DNA from: an uncultured Bacteroidales bacterium
GTDB taxonomy: Bacteria; Bacteroidota; Bacteroidia; Bacteroidales; UBA932
Length of the DNA: 64,000 nt
Reading direction: 5' to 3'
Assembly: GCA_905233275.1 (NCBI GenBank)
Contig: CAJODR010000002.1
Span: 65,625-129,624 of the forward strand
This document shows, piece by piece, positions 17,739-27,468 of this stretch. Below the pieces are notes generated by a model, which was not told where the DNA came from, did not search any database, and was given only the letters and a program-made list of their open reading frames with translations. The translations under genes were made by a program, and so were the position numbers. Numbering within the stretch: the stretch's first letter is position 1; every line of letters starts with the position of its first letter.

Positions 17739-19918
17739 CAACTGCAAAGAAAGCCTTGCTCGCCCTCGCCCTTATGGCCTCATGCGGCACCCCTAAAACA
17801 GTATCGGAGACGGTGACTGATCCTGAGATTGAAGCAGCCAATGCCCTCGCGGAGCGCGTTGTCCCTTCGTATTCTGACAATATCAAGTTTGAGCACCTCC
17901 CGGACACTCTGGAAGCATACGAACTGGAGAGTGTCGGGGACCTCGTAGTCATTCGCGGCAGCTCGGCGCTGTCGATGGCGGTCGGGCTCAATCGCTATCT
18001 GTCGGACTACTGCCATTCGGACGTGTCCTGGTATGCCTCCGAGGCAGTTACGGTGCCGTCAAAGATGCCTTCCGTTCCGGCGAAAGTCAGGAGCGAATCC
18101 GTACTTCCGGAAAGATTCTTCCTCAACTACTGCACATTCGGCTACACCATGCCGTGGTGGAAGTGGGAGGACTGGGAGCGCTTTATCGACTGGATGGCCC
18201 TCCACGGGGTAACCATGCCGCTCGCAATCACCGGCGAGGAGGCTCTATGGCAGGAAATCTGGCGACGCCGCGGAATGACGGACGATGATATCCGGAGCTA
18301 TTTCACCGGCCCGGCCCACCTTCCATGGCACCGCATGTGCAACATAGACGGCGTGGACGGTCCGCTCCCCCAGGGATGGATAGACAGCCAGGCCGAGCTA
18401 CAGAAAAAGATCCTCGAGAGGGAACGCTCCCTCGGAATGAAACCCGTCCTGCCGGCATTCGGCGGCCATGTGCCCGCGCAGCTCAAGGCCCTCTATCCCG
18501 ACGCCGATATCTCCGACATCAAGGGCTGGGGAGGCTTTTCTGCCCAGTACCTGCCGCATTTCCTCGCCCCGACAGACCCCCTGTTCGCTGAGATCCAGAA
18601 GGAATACCTGAACGCCCAGACAGCCCTTTTCGGCACCGACCACCTCTACAGCATCGATCTATTCAACGAAATCGAAGCCCCTTCCTGGGATCCCGAAACC
18701 CTAGCGGCTTACGCCCAATCTACATACGGCTCAATGGCCGCTGCAGACCATGAGGCCCGATGGGTCCAGTCTGGCTGGATGTTCCATTATGACCGCAAGC
18801 ACTGGACTCCCGAAAACGTCAAGGCCTATCTCACGGCCATTCCCGAGGGCAAAGTCATCCTTCTCGACTATTATATCGAACATACGCCCGTCTGGACGCT
18901 CACGGAGAGCTTCTACGACCAGCCGTACATCCTCTGCTATCTCGGCAATTTCGGCGGGAATACGCGGATTTCGGGACCGTTCGTCACCCTGAGTGAAAGG
19001 ATAAGCGACGCGCTCGACAACGGCGGGGACAACCTAATCGGCATCGGCTCCACCCTGGAAGGATTCGGAGTAAATCCCTGGATTTACGAATACGTCCTGG
19101 ATTGCGCATGGGACGGCCCCGACGACGACAAATGGCTCTCAAATCTCGCCGATAAGCGCCTTGGCTACAAATCCGCCGAAGCCGAAAGCCTCTGGAAAGA
19201 CTTCGCCTACGGCTGCTACGTCCACGGCTCAATCTCGGAATGCCCTCTGGTTTGCGGCCGCCCCTGCCTCGAAGGCTGGTGGCACTGGACGGTAATCCAT
19301 AAACTCCGATTTGAAAACTCCCTGCTGCTGGATCTCACAGAGAGGCTGCTCGCCCTGCCGTCCGACAGCGACAGTTACCGCTTCGACGCAGTCAACTTGA
19401 CCTGCCAGTTCCTTTCCAATCGCTTTGCCGAATTGAGGGATTGCTTCACGGCAGCATACAAGAGCGGCGACTTCGATGAAGCCGAACGCCTTGCAACCGG
19501 AATGAAAGACCTTCTCGCCGACATCGACCTTTTGGCCGCCGCAGAGCCGGAATTCCGCCTCGACAGGTGGATTTCTGCCGCCGAAGCGTTCGGGCGCACT
19601 GAAGATGAGAAGCGGTACTACGCCACGAACGCCAGGCACATCGTCTCAACCTGGGGATTTACCAGGAATCTCAAGGACTACGGCTCAAGGCTCTGGAGCG
19701 GCCTCATATCTTCTTATTATGCTCCCCGCTGGGAAATGTGGCTGGACGAAATCCTTGACTGCATGGCCTCCGGACGCACATTCTCCGAGGAAGAAACGGA
19801 CCGCCGGATCGACATGTTCGAGACCAGGTGGGTCGAAGGGCTCGAGCCTATCCCAACGATCCCGGCCCCGGAGGACTGGAAAGCCCTCGCCCTCAAGCTA
19901 ATCGCAAAATGGAAATAA
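17735..19918 (+). CDS. Alpha-N-acetylglucosaminidase (GH89, NAGLU family) lipoprotein
   Basis: An exo-enzyme removing terminal alpha-linked GlcNAc. I place the start at the GTG at 17735, overlapping the preceding TGA. It gives 727 residues, the usual NAGLU length, and a lipoprotein signal ending MASC (Cys17). An open frame continues upstream, but only as out-of-frame glycosyltransferase DNA. Family features include YCTFGYTMPWWKWEDW and ITGEEALWQEIW. The two probable catalytic glutamates are Glu312 in DLFNEIEAP and Glu442 in GSTLEGFG, at nearly the same positions as in human NAGLU (316 and 446). It is the last plus-strand gene and converges on the polysaccharide utilisation operon. Known substrates of the family include heparan-sulfate ends and gastric-mucin GlcNAc-alpha-1,4-Gal. 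Confidence 0.95.
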   Translation: MTTAKKALLALALMASCGTPKTVSETVTDPEIEAANALAERVVPSYSDNIKFEHLPDTLEAYELESVGDLVVIRGSSALSMAVGLNRYLSDYCHSDVSWYASEAVTVPSKMPSVPAKVRSESVLPERFFLNYCTFGYTMPWWKWEDWERFIDWMALHGVTMPLAITGEEALWQEIWRRRGMTDDDIRSYFTGPAHLPWHRMCNIDGVDGPLPQGWIDSQAELQKKILERERSLGMKPVLPAFGGHVPAQLKALYPDADISDIKGWGGFSAQYLPHFLAPTDPLFAEIQKEYLNAQTALFGTDHLYSIDLFNEIEAPSWDPETLAAYAQSTYGSMAAADHEARWVQSGWMFHYDRKHWTPENVKAYLTAIPEGKVILLDYYIEHTPVWTLTESFYDQPYILCYLGNFGGNTRISGPFVTLSERISDALDNGGDNLIGIGSTLEGFGVNPWIYEYVLDCAWDGPDDDKWLSNLADKRLGYKSAEAESLWKDFAYGCYVHGSISECPLVCGRPCLEGWWHWTVIHKLRFENSLLLDLTERLLALPSDSDSYRFDAVNLTCQFLSNRFAELRDCFTAAYKSGDFDEAERLATGMKDLLADIDLLAAAEPEFRLDRWISAAEAFGRTEDEKRYYATNARHIVSTWGFTRNLKDYGSRLWSGLISSYYAPRWEMWLDEILDCMASGRTFSEEETDRRIDMFETRWVEGLEPIPTIPAPEDWKALALKLIAKWK

Positions 19919-19970
19919 TCCCCTATTTCTCAATCGGATACCGCTTCTAGCGCCCACGGGCTCCGGGAAT

Positions 19971-19994
19971 GCTCGCCGCTAATGCGCGGCGAGC
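19971..19994. terminator. 9-bp hairpin between convergent operons (weak terminator candidate)
   Basis: GCTCGCCGC, a six-base loop, then GCGGCGAGC form a perfect stem. It spans the stop codon of the minus-strand gene and lies 52 bases past the GH89 stop. No T-run follows on either strand, so classical termination is uncertain. Confidence 0.4.
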
Positions 19995-22507
19995 TTGAAG
20001 AGGCTCATTCCCGAGCCTGTGGCGCATACTGACAGCCAGATGTCATCACCTGAGACATAGAGTCCCAGGTCACCGGTATGGTTGCCGTTGTGTCCGTCTG
20101 CAGCCTTGAAGTTGAGGTCGGTTGCGTGTGCGACGGGATAGACTTCGGCTGCTGCAAGATCCTCAGGAGTAAGGTTATGAATACCTTCTCCGAAGGTTTC
20201 TCCGCTGAGTTTCACCACCTTGATATAGCCTGTCCTGTCCGCTGAGGTCTGGTTGTGCGTCAGCCATATCATGTATTTCTGGCCCTTGGCCTCCAGGAAT
20301 TTGACGCCGTTCATAATGCGGTCGAAACCCTTGGTCGGACTGAGAGCGTACTGCAGTGCGGAGAATTCATCCCCGTCACGCTCCACGAGACCGCATGCAA
20401 AGTCGGAGGCTGCGGATGTGCCGTAATACAGGTATTCGGAACCGCCGGCATAGGCAAGAGTCGCCATATTGCTCGTACCGCTGAGGATATTGGCGAATCT
20501 AGTATCGACAGGCGTCGACGAGATTGTGCCGTTATGCAGCTTGAAGATCAGCATTATTCTCTTCGAACCGGAGAAATAGTCCACGAAATAGAGCTCGCCG
20601 TTCTTCATGTCACCGCTGAATCCCATCTTGTCACCCAGACGGCTGTCCGGATGGGTCGAGAGATAGGAATAAGATATCACCTGCGGAACGGAATTGATAT
20701 CCTTCCATGCGTATATCTTGAGTTGGCACTGCTCTGCCTTGCGGGACATGTTGCAAGCCACCAGGACGCTGCCGCCATTGCCGTCAGGAATCACCTGGAG
20801 TGCAGCAGCAGCCCAAAGACCGACCTTCTCGATACCGGCATCTGCGCGCAGGGTCTTGACGTAATTGCCATTGTGGTCAACGACCGAGATGCCCCAGTAA
20901 TCGTCCGTGTTGCCGTTCTTGATAATAGTGGTATACACGTACTTGTCGTCCACTGCCGTGAAACGGTCGTAATTGCCGCCGCACTGCATCCCGAGGGACT
21001 CATACCAGGCCGTGTCGGTTGAAGCGTACTTGCCCCAGACGCGCTCGAAAGCCAGATAATGGATCATTGTCAGCTCGCCGCTTTCATCATTGTACTGGAG
21101 AGCTGGCTTGAAGGTATTCGACGCAGTCACGTCGGCGGAGGAGCTGTAGAGGAAGGTATAGCCGCTGCCGCAGACGTTGTTGTCGTCAATTCCGTCGCCG
21201 AGGGTGATGGTGGAGCCTGTCAGCGAATTATGGAAATCGACCGCGGTCTTGCTTTCGCCCTCGAAGTTGTTGCCGGAAATCGTGACGGTATTGCCGGCCT
21301 GACCGACGCGGACGGCGTAGCTCGAATACGGAGCCTTGAAGACATTGTCAGAAATCACCGCATTGGCACCGTAAGCCTGCATCAGGCGGTGACCGGAAGT
21401 GCCTCCGTCGACGGTGCAGCCGCTTATCACATCCGCCTCGCTGCCGGCAGTGCCGCTTTCATTAAGGAGCATGATGCCCGTAGCATCCTCTGCGAGCGCC
21501 TCCATCTCGATCTTCACATTCTCAATGCGGGTGCCGCGTCCGGCTTCATGAAGCATGATTCCGAACGGATAGTCGTAGGATGTGGTGATTTCGGGCTTGG
21601 TGCCTTCGCCGGAGCAGCGAAGAGTAATATCCTTGATTGTCACGGGATTGTCCCCGATCTCGATATGGCCGTCAATCACTGCGAGAGAGCGTCCGTCCAG
21701 CTTGAGCGGCACCGAAAGCCCGCTAAGGAGCAGATCCTCTGCGAATGTCCTCTCGGTCAGGGTAATCACGGCCTCGCCCGAAGTCATTGCCTTCGCAGCC
21801 TCAATCGCAGCGGCGATAGTCTCATAGCCATCATCTCCGAGAAGGACGGGATAATTGGTATTCGCTTTCTGGGTCACCGTGACGCTGCCGAGCTCAAAGC
21901 CTTTCACCTCGTGGACAAAGCGCACCGACGCCGTCCTGTCGGTATAGAATTCATTATAATCCACTGACAGAGTGACTGTGCTTTCCACTGCCGCCTTGGT
22001 CTCCACGGTGCTTAACCACTCGGCATCCCCGTCGATTTCCGTGACAAACGGGGCGTTGGTGAGCACCGTCAGGGTGATTTCCCCTCCGGCGGCACTTATC
22101 TCAGGCTGCATGGGATCGACTTCGAAGACCATCGCTTCGGCTGCGTCCTGACTGACCGTAAATGAGGTCAGGACGGCTCCGTCCGACTTGTCCCGGACAG
22201 TCACCTCCGCCTCACGGATCTCAGTCCCCTCGTTCTCCTCAACTGAAAATACGAGCGAATAAGCCCCCGTGGCGCGGGAAGTCATCTCCATGCCGTAATA
22301 CTTCAGCCAGGTCGCTGACGAAGGGATCACCACTTCGACAGGCACGGTGGAAGTGATGCCGACGACGAATGTCTCGGCGCCTTCGACCGGCACGGGCGAC
22401 AGGCTCACCACCTGTGCTCCTGGAATTACCGTTTTTTCGTCCTCAACTTTATCGCAGGCCAGGGCAAGCATCGCTGCAAGGCTCATAAGGATGAATGCTT
22501 TTTTCAT
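19979..22507 (-). CDS. Surface lipoprotein with BACON-like and parallel beta-helix regions
   Basis: An 842-residue lipoprotein (LALAC, Cys18), the last gene of the polysaccharide utilisation operon. Residues 30-225 hold two BACON-type immunoglobulin-like domains (VPVEVVIPSSATWLKYYG; APFVTEIDGDAEWLSTVE). Residues about 230-470 look like a right-handed parallel beta-helix (GYETIAAAIEAAK, then stacked NNVF/VISGN-like rungs), as in pectate-lyase-like folds, but no catalytic residues are evident. Residues 480-842 resemble the C-terminal part of the DUF1735 protein at 29038-31044 (WGKYAS..AWYES versus WGKYSP..AWYSY), possibly a beta-propeller. It probably sits on the outer membrane and binds glycan; enzymatic activity is possible but unproven. 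Confidence 0.8.
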   Translation of the reverse strand: MKKAFILMSLAAMLALACDKVEDEKTVIPGAQVVSLSPVPVEGAETFVVGITSTVPVEVVIPSSATWLKYYGMEMTSRATGAYSLVFSVEENEGTEIREAEVTVRDKSDGAVLTSFTVSQDAAEAMVFEVDPMQPEISAAGGEITLTVLTNAPFVTEIDGDAEWLSTVETKAAVESTVTLSVDYNEFYTDRTASVRFVHEVKGFELGSVTVTQKANTNYPVLLGDDGYETIAAAIEAAKAMTSGEAVITLTERTFAEDLLLSGLSVPLKLDGRSLAVIDGHIEIGDNPVTIKDITLRCSGEGTKPEITTSYDYPFGIMLHEAGRGTRIENVKIEMEALAEDATGIMLLNESGTAGSEADVISGCTVDGGTSGHRLMQAYGANAVISDNVFKAPYSSYAVRVGQAGNTVTISGNNFEGESKTAVDFHNSLTGSTITLGDGIDDNNVCGSGYTFLYSSSADVTASNTFKPALQYNDESGELTMIHYLAFERVWGKYASTDTAWYESLGMQCGGNYDRFTAVDDKYVYTTIIKNGNTDDYWGISVVDHNGNYVKTLRADAGIEKVGLWAAAALQVIPDGNGGSVLVACNMSRKAEQCQLKIYAWKDINSVPQVISYSYLSTHPDSRLGDKMGFSGDMKNGELYFVDYFSGSKRIMLIFKLHNGTISSTPVDTRFANILSGTSNMATLAYAGGSEYLYYGTSAASDFACGLVERDGDEFSALQYALSPTKGFDRIMNGVKFLEAKGQKYMIWLTHNQTSADRTGYIKVVKLSGETFGEGIHNLTPEDLAAAEVYPVAHATDLNFKAADGHNGNHTGDLGLYVSGDDIWLSVCATGSGMSLFKLAAH

Positions 22508-22519
22508 ATCGGGTACTGT

Positions 22520-24130
22520 TTATCTTTTCTTGAAAAATCCGAGCGTTGTCATTACGGGGCGGTTCTTCTCTTCCGTGCCGCTCCCTGTTTTCAGCGAATT
22601 GAGATGGCCGCCGCCACGGGCCCACATTCCGGTGGAGCCGCCTCCGTCGAGATTGATGGCGCCGATGCAGCCGAGACCCTTCATAATCCGTCCGACTTCA
22701 CTGAGATATGCACCGTCGCTCTCCGCGATACGGCCGTCACAGATAAAGAGAACTATCTTACCGTCAGCAGTATAGCCCACCGCCGTCCGGTCAGGATGGC
22801 CGGTGAAAATGTCATCCGCCCAGAGCTCGAAATTGTTGAGCCATGCACCGCCGGAAGTCTTGGACAGATCCGCAGTCACGTTGCCTCCGAAGAGCACCAT
22901 CGGGCCGGTCGAAATCGCCTGCCGGGGCGTCCAGGACACTGGTGCACAAGGCAAAGCGCTGTCCGGAGCCTTGTACAGTGGCTCTCCTGACACAGTCGCA
23001 AGCGGCCTCTCGTAATAGCGGATCACCCCTTCCTTCTCGTAGAACGAATAATACGCCGCCGGCTTCCCGCTGGCATCCACTCCGAATACAGAACGCGTCA
23101 CGTAATGCAGCTTCTTGTCGGAGCCCCAATACTGGGCGTCCGCCTCGTCCCTCCAGGAGGAAAGGCTGCCGTCAGCAACCACAGGGCCGATATGCTTGGT
23201 ACCGAAAATACCGCCGTTGATGAGTATGTAGCAGTCTCCGGCATCCTCCGCCTGCTTGTCGATGGTAGCCGTGCCGGAAGGATTAAGGACCCTGAATTCG
23301 ACATCCGAGCCGCTGCAGTCGGCGACTGCGTACCAGGCGTTGAACGCACGTCCTTCGAGCTTGTCGCTCGTCCTGTACACCTTGATGGCCGAAGGCAGAT
23401 CCAGGCCAGTCACTTCAGTCCAGTTGAAGGTCAGGGCCGCTGGCTCGTCGCCGAGCGAAATGCGGGAGGTCGAAGTATAATAGACCTTGGATCCCGAGCT
23501 CACATATGCCCTCACACGGTATTCAGTGCCGTATTCCAGCGCCGCGGAGGAGATATACTGGGTACCGCCGGTCCCTGTCGGTCCGGGGAAGACCATGTCG
23601 TCCACCGTCGGATTGTGCTCAGTCGACAGGCAGAGCCCCCGTTCCATATTGGACGTAGGAAGCCCCGTTATTGCGTAAGTCACTGCGATTCCGGCCTCTG
23701 TCGCGCTGATTGCCGAAATCTTGATATATTGCTCCGAAGCGTTGTCGTCGTCCTTTTCCGGCACCACCGTCACGTCAGTCTCAACAAAATCTGCATACAC
23801 GAGAGGCGACATGGATTCGCCACTCCCGAACGCCTGGACGCCGAGGCGGTAAAGCGTCCCTTCCTTAAGCCCTTCGAATGTGTATGACCTCGCGCTTGAA
23901 GGAAGCGTCGCCGCAGGCTCCGGGCTGTAATACGACGATGCCGGCTCGTTTACGAACACATAAAACCCTTCGGCAGAGGAACCTTCATAGTTCCAGCTGA
24001 GTCTCAGCGAAGTGGTGGACAGTTTTTCGGTCCGGAGTCCGGTCGGGGCTTCAAGCACTTTGGAAGCCGGCTCTTTTCCTCCGCAGGAAAGGAGGAAAGC
24101 GACAAGAAGTGGTGTGAGGAAGAGTTTCAT
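22520..24130 (-). CDS. NAGPA-type phosphodiester glycosidase lipoprotein with fibronectin domain
   Basis: A 536-residue lipoprotein (FLLSC, Cys16). A fibronectin-III-like domain (about 30-125, LSWNYEGSSAEGFYVFV) precedes a less clear beta-domain and then a phosphodiester glycosidase domain (NAGPA/DUF2233) from about 245 to the end. The hallmark is the C-terminal AINLDGGGSTGMWARGG, with YILINGGIFG upstream. In animals NAGPA removes GlcNAc from GlcNAc-1-phospho-6-mannose; bacterial members cleave related sugar-1-phosphodiesters. It lies 12 bases upstream of the BACON protein and 4 bases downstream of the DUF6259-like gene in one operon. It is the main clue that the target glycan may carry a phosphodiester-linked sugar. 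Confidence 0.88.
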   Translation of the reverse strand: MKLFLTPLLVAFLLSCGGKEPASKVLEAPTGLRTEKLSTTSLRLSWNYEGSSAEGFYVFVNEPASSYYSPEPAATLPSSARSYTFEGLKEGTLYRLGVQAFGSGESMSPLVYADFVETDVTVVPEKDDDNASEQYIKISAISATEAGIAVTYAITGLPTSNMERGLCLSTEHNPTVDDMVFPGPTGTGGTQYISSAALEYGTEYRVRAYVSSGSKVYYTSTSRISLGDEPAALTFNWTEVTGLDLPSAIKVYRTSDKLEGRAFNAWYAVADCSGSDVEFRVLNPSGTATIDKQAEDAGDCYILINGGIFGTKHIGPVVADGSLSSWRDEADAQYWGSDKKLHYVTRSVFGVDASGKPAAYYSFYEKEGVIRYYERPLATVSGEPLYKAPDSALPCAPVSWTPRQAISTGPMVLFGGNVTADLSKTSGGAWLNNFELWADDIFTGHPDRTAVGYTADGKIVLFICDGRIAESDGAYLSEVGRIMKGLGCIGAINLDGGGSTGMWARGGGHLNSLKTGSGTEEKNRPVMTTLGFFKKR

Positions 24131-24134
24131 ATCT

Positions 24135-26264
24135 CTATTGTTTCTTTTTATAAATCAGGACTGCTATTCCGTACTGCGAAAGGGAAACACGTCCTTTTCG
24201 GAAACTGTTTTCTTCGCCTATGGCAATGCCCCCTTCATATTCATATCCGGGGACGCTCAGGGAACCTTTCTGCCGCTTCTTCTCGAGTGAAGTCACCACG
24301 ATCGCGATCCTGTCGCCGTAGACATACTCCCTAGCCTGTAGTTTCGGATTGGAAATCGTAAAATCATCCATGTAGGCGAATCTTCCCCGAAGGAGAAGAT
24401 CCGGATAGCTGTGGCGGATGCGGTTCACCTGCGAAAGTCTCTTCTGATACACCGGCGTTTCGTCGATGAGTCCCCGGCAGCGGAACACCTCGATATCGTT
24501 CCGGAGGCCCTTCAGCAGCGTGTTGTTTACCCTTCGGGGAACGTCATTGTCGTCCCTCACGCAGCGGTCGGACCAGATCACCTCCGGGAAAGTATAGCGG
24601 AACCATTCCGGGAAACTCTCCGGAAGGGCGGTGAATTCGACGATATGGACGAAGTCGCAGTACTGGCTCGTGCAGTCGGAAAGCCATTCGGTACTAAGCC
24701 CGAACGACGGATCGACCGCCTTGACGTGGTCGCGGATTTCGCGGAGCGCTTCCGCCTTGTACCTGCCGGTGAACACGTCCTGGACCGGCCATTCCCCGCT
24801 GATATCCCACGCGGGGAATTCTTCCGCAACTCCCAGCTGGTCGTAGAATACCGCATCGGCCCCGTATGCAATCGCACGGTCGGCCATCCCGATGAGTTTG
24901 TCGCGCCATTCCCGCTTGGACATGTCTGCAATGACGAAAGTCTTGCTGTCGTAGTATCCGAGGGTGGTGCCTTCGCCGGTAAACTTGTAATGCTCGGTAA
25001 ATTCAGCGCCGGTGTTGTCCCTGTTGGACACCCCGGAGGCTTCGCCGGAGCGGTAGAAGTCGCTCTCGACATCGATCAGGCGGCCATTATAATACAGTAT
25101 GAGGCGTCCGCCTTTTTTGCGGTACTCGGCGATAGCCGCTTTCCAGCCTTCGTCGCCGCCCTGGGTGTAATCGACCGTATAATTGGGATATCCGCTGTCC
25201 ATCCCCTCGTACCACCAGCCAAAGGCTAGCACGGCATTGCTGCCCACGCTCTTCCCGGCCTTGAAAATGCGCCCGGGAAGGTCGGTGTATTTGCGGAGAT
25301 ATTCGCCGTACTGGTGTTTGAAGATAATCCTCTGCCAGCCCGTCATGAGCTGAACCCAGTCAGGGGCGGGCTTCTTGTCCCACCAGGTGTCAGCCCAGCA
25401 GCGATAGATCCGGCTCGTCTCTGTCCAGTCGCCCTTGTAGGGCACCACGACCGAGCAGTCGTTGCTCCAGGTCTCCCCGCACTGCACGTTGGGATACCTG
25501 TAGAATCCCGCCTCAAGCCGGCAAAAATCCTCCGTCACATGCCCCATATCCCCCTTCGGATATGTCCTGAGCCCATGCCAGGTCTGCTGGAACGAGGGGT
25601 CGTGGCTGCCGAAATACAGGCCGTCCGCCTCGCCCGTAAAGGCGAAGCAGTTGGAGGCCGCATTCCTCGGGTACTGAAGGTCGTACTGACGGAATTTCTG
25701 CGCCGGAGTCATATACAGTGGCCTTACGTCCACATTGCTGATCTTCCACACCGGGTCGTCAAAAATCTGCCCTCCAGTATGCGTCGTCAGGAGTTTATAC
25801 CCCTCCGGCAGAGCCAGATCGCCGACCAGCGGATACTGCAGCTCGCGGATAATCGTATGCGGCTCCGCCGAATCAAGGGACGCAGCAAATCTCACCTGCC
25901 CGTCCTCCAGCGTTAACGTAAGCGTCAAGCCGAAATGCAGCGTCTCTCCGCGGCTTTCCAGCGAATCATACCTGATCTCGATCGCATCTCCGGCCTTAGT
26001 TACCTTCGGCTTCTGGCCCGCTCCGGTCACCTGAATCTCCTTCTCCTCGAGAGTATTGTAGTACAGGCGCCACAAATAGCCGCCGCCGGCATACTCCTTT
26101 CCGGTCACAAGGCTCTGAAGCGACACCAGCCGCCCTTCTGAGTTCACCGCAACCTGCACCTTGCCGTCACTCAGGGACGCAACTTCGCCCGCGGCCTGTG
26201 CATAAGCGCCCGACAAAACGGCGACTGCCAATAGAAGCGTTACGCTTAACCTTCTGATTATCAT
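24135..26264 (-). CDS. DUF6259-like putative glycoside hydrolase, exported
   Basis: A 709-residue protein with a signal peptide ending SGAYAQ. Residues 30-240 form a beta-rich domain like the N-terminal sandwich of GH36-type enzymes (SLSDGKVQVAVNSEGRLVSL). Residues 280-600 look like a (beta/alpha)8 barrel with several acidic loop residues (FGWWYEGMDSGYPNYTVDY; GADAVFYDQLGVAEEFP; DPSFGLSTEWLSD). The last ~80 residues form a small beta domain. This layout matches proteins annotated DUF6259, thought to be glycosidases. I cannot name the nucleophile with certainty; the Asp in FYDQLG is the best candidate. It is in the operon between DUF4855 and NAGPA genes with gaps of six and four bases. Substrate unknown. 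Confidence 0.78.
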   Translation of the reverse strand: MIIRRLSVTLLLAVAVLSGAYAQAAGEVASLSDGKVQVAVNSEGRLVSLQSLVTGKEYAGGGYLWRLYYNTLEEKEIQVTGAGQKPKVTKAGDAIEIRYDSLESRGETLHFGLTLTLTLEDGQVRFAASLDSAEPHTIIRELQYPLVGDLALPEGYKLLTTHTGGQIFDDPVWKISNVDVRPLYMTPAQKFRQYDLQYPRNAASNCFAFTGEADGLYFGSHDPSFQQTWHGLRTYPKGDMGHVTEDFCRLEAGFYRYPNVQCGETWSNDCSVVVPYKGDWTETSRIYRCWADTWWDKKPAPDWVQLMTGWQRIIFKHQYGEYLRKYTDLPGRIFKAGKSVGSNAVLAFGWWYEGMDSGYPNYTVDYTQGGDEGWKAAIAEYRKKGGRLILYYNGRLIDVESDFYRSGEASGVSNRDNTGAEFTEHYKFTGEGTTLGYYDSKTFVIADMSKREWRDKLIGMADRAIAYGADAVFYDQLGVAEEFPAWDISGEWPVQDVFTGRYKAEALREIRDHVKAVDPSFGLSTEWLSDCTSQYCDFVHIVEFTALPESFPEWFRYTFPEVIWSDRCVRDDNDVPRRVNNTLLKGLRNDIEVFRCRGLIDETPVYQKRLSQVNRIRHSYPDLLLRGRFAYMDDFTISNPKLQAREYVYGDRIAIVVTSLEKKRQKGSLSVPGYEYEGGIAIGEENSFRKGRVSLSQYGIAVLIYKKKQ

Positions 26265-26270
26265 ATCTTT

Positions 26271-27464
26271 CTACTTAGCGCTCCCGTGGAGCGGATTATC
26301 TATAATAAACCTGCAAAGCTCCAGGTACAGCTCCCTGTCCTCCGGGCAGGAGGAAGCAGCGAGCTGAGTAAGGGCATTGGAGCCCGAATATATCGCTATC
26401 GGCGCCACTCCGTAAAGGCCCGCATCCTTGAATGCCTTGAAATAGGCGCGCAGCTGGTTCTTGAGTCCGGGCACGTCGCTTTCATCAAAAATCAGCCGTC
26501 CGGCTCCGTCCGGACCTTTTTTCTCGACCTTCATAACCTCCGTCACACAAGAGTATTCAAACTCCAGCTCCATTCCGAGGCCATACTCCTTGATGGCTTC
26601 GATGGTCTTATCAAAAGGATGACGTCCCGGGTTCTTCAGGTCCCAATAGTAATTGGGCTGCATCCAGGCCATATCAATCCCCAGCCTCTTCCAATATTTA
26701 TATCCTGGTGCCATATGATAAGGCACCCAGTAAAGTCCCTCATAAGCTTCATGACAGTACTCCGACACCGCCGGCACAATTGTCTCCCAGCGCTTGTACT
26801 GATGGTTCAGCTGCTCAATACCAGTCTCTCCGAACGAAAGGTGCAGCTCCTCCGACAAAATATAGAATCCTCCAAGCTGCAAATACTTGCACCCGAGCTC
26901 CCTGAACATCCTGCGCGCCTCGTCGATATACCACTTGCACGCGGCTATCTGGTCATTCACATCCTTGAAATCAAGCCGTCTCCCGTCAATCTCTCCCCAA
27001 TACGAAGTCGAAGAGCCCTTGTCGCGGAAATTCTCAAACATCACCGGATCAGGCATCGTAATCACCACATATCGCGGTCCTGAAGGCTTCCCCATCCTTC
27101 CTGCAGCATTCGCCACAGCCTCCTCCAGCGCCTCAACCGCACCTCCCTTCCCGAGCCATATCCTCAGCTGGTCCTCCCACGACTCCTTCCCTGCCGACAG
27201 CCCGTCCGGGCTCACAGAGAACAGCCTCCCCCTCTTCACGTCGCTAGCCTCAAGAAACAAAAACGCCCCCGACAGCCACTTCTCCTTCCCGTCCGTATCC
27301 ACAAAACTCACATGCGGCGCAAACCTCTCCGCCGTCCATTCCACCGGCTCCCGGTGATACCCGCCCACAATATCCAGCTCCGCAAACACAGGCACAGCCT
27401 TCCTCCCCGCTCCGCACGACATCACAGTGAACACGATAAATATGAATAGTATTATTCTTTTCAT
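26271..27464 (-). CDS. DUF4855 lipoprotein (copy 2)
   Basis: A 397-residue lipoprotein (TVMSC, Cys17) made of a single DUF4855 domain. It is a paralogue of the gene immediately upstream in the operon: both have YHREPVEW or SHRTPLEW near the start, (S/T)TYWG or TSYWGEIDG, LGGFYIL, PYHMAPGY or PYNLAAGY, YMQPNYYWD or WMQPNYYWD, GLELEFEYS or GMELEFEYS, and IYSG..AL.QLA. Conserved Glu and Asp residues in an apparent barrel (ELEFEYS, QPNYYWD) suggest hydrolase ancestry, but activity has not been established to my knowledge. Unlike its neighbour it has no fibronectin domain. Duplication with domain loss or gain is the simplest explanation. Confidence 0.83.
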   Translation of the reverse strand: MKRIILFIFIVFTVMSCGAGRKAVPVFAELDIVGGYHREPVEWTAERFAPHVSFVDTDGKEKWLSGAFLFLEASDVKRGRLFSVSPDGLSAGKESWEDQLRIWLGKGGAVEALEEAVANAAGRMGKPSGPRYVVITMPDPVMFENFRDKGSSTSYWGEIDGRRLDFKDVNDQIAACKWYIDEARRMFRELGCKYLQLGGFYILSEELHLSFGETGIEQLNHQYKRWETIVPAVSEYCHEAYEGLYWVPYHMAPGYKYWKRLGIDMAWMQPNYYWDLKNPGRHPFDKTIEAIKEYGLGMELEFEYSCVTEVMKVEKKGPDGAGRLIFDESDVPGLKNQLRAYFKAFKDAGLYGVAPIAIYSGSNALTQLAASSCPEDRELYLELCRFIIDNPLHGSAK

Positions 27465-27468
27465 CCTA

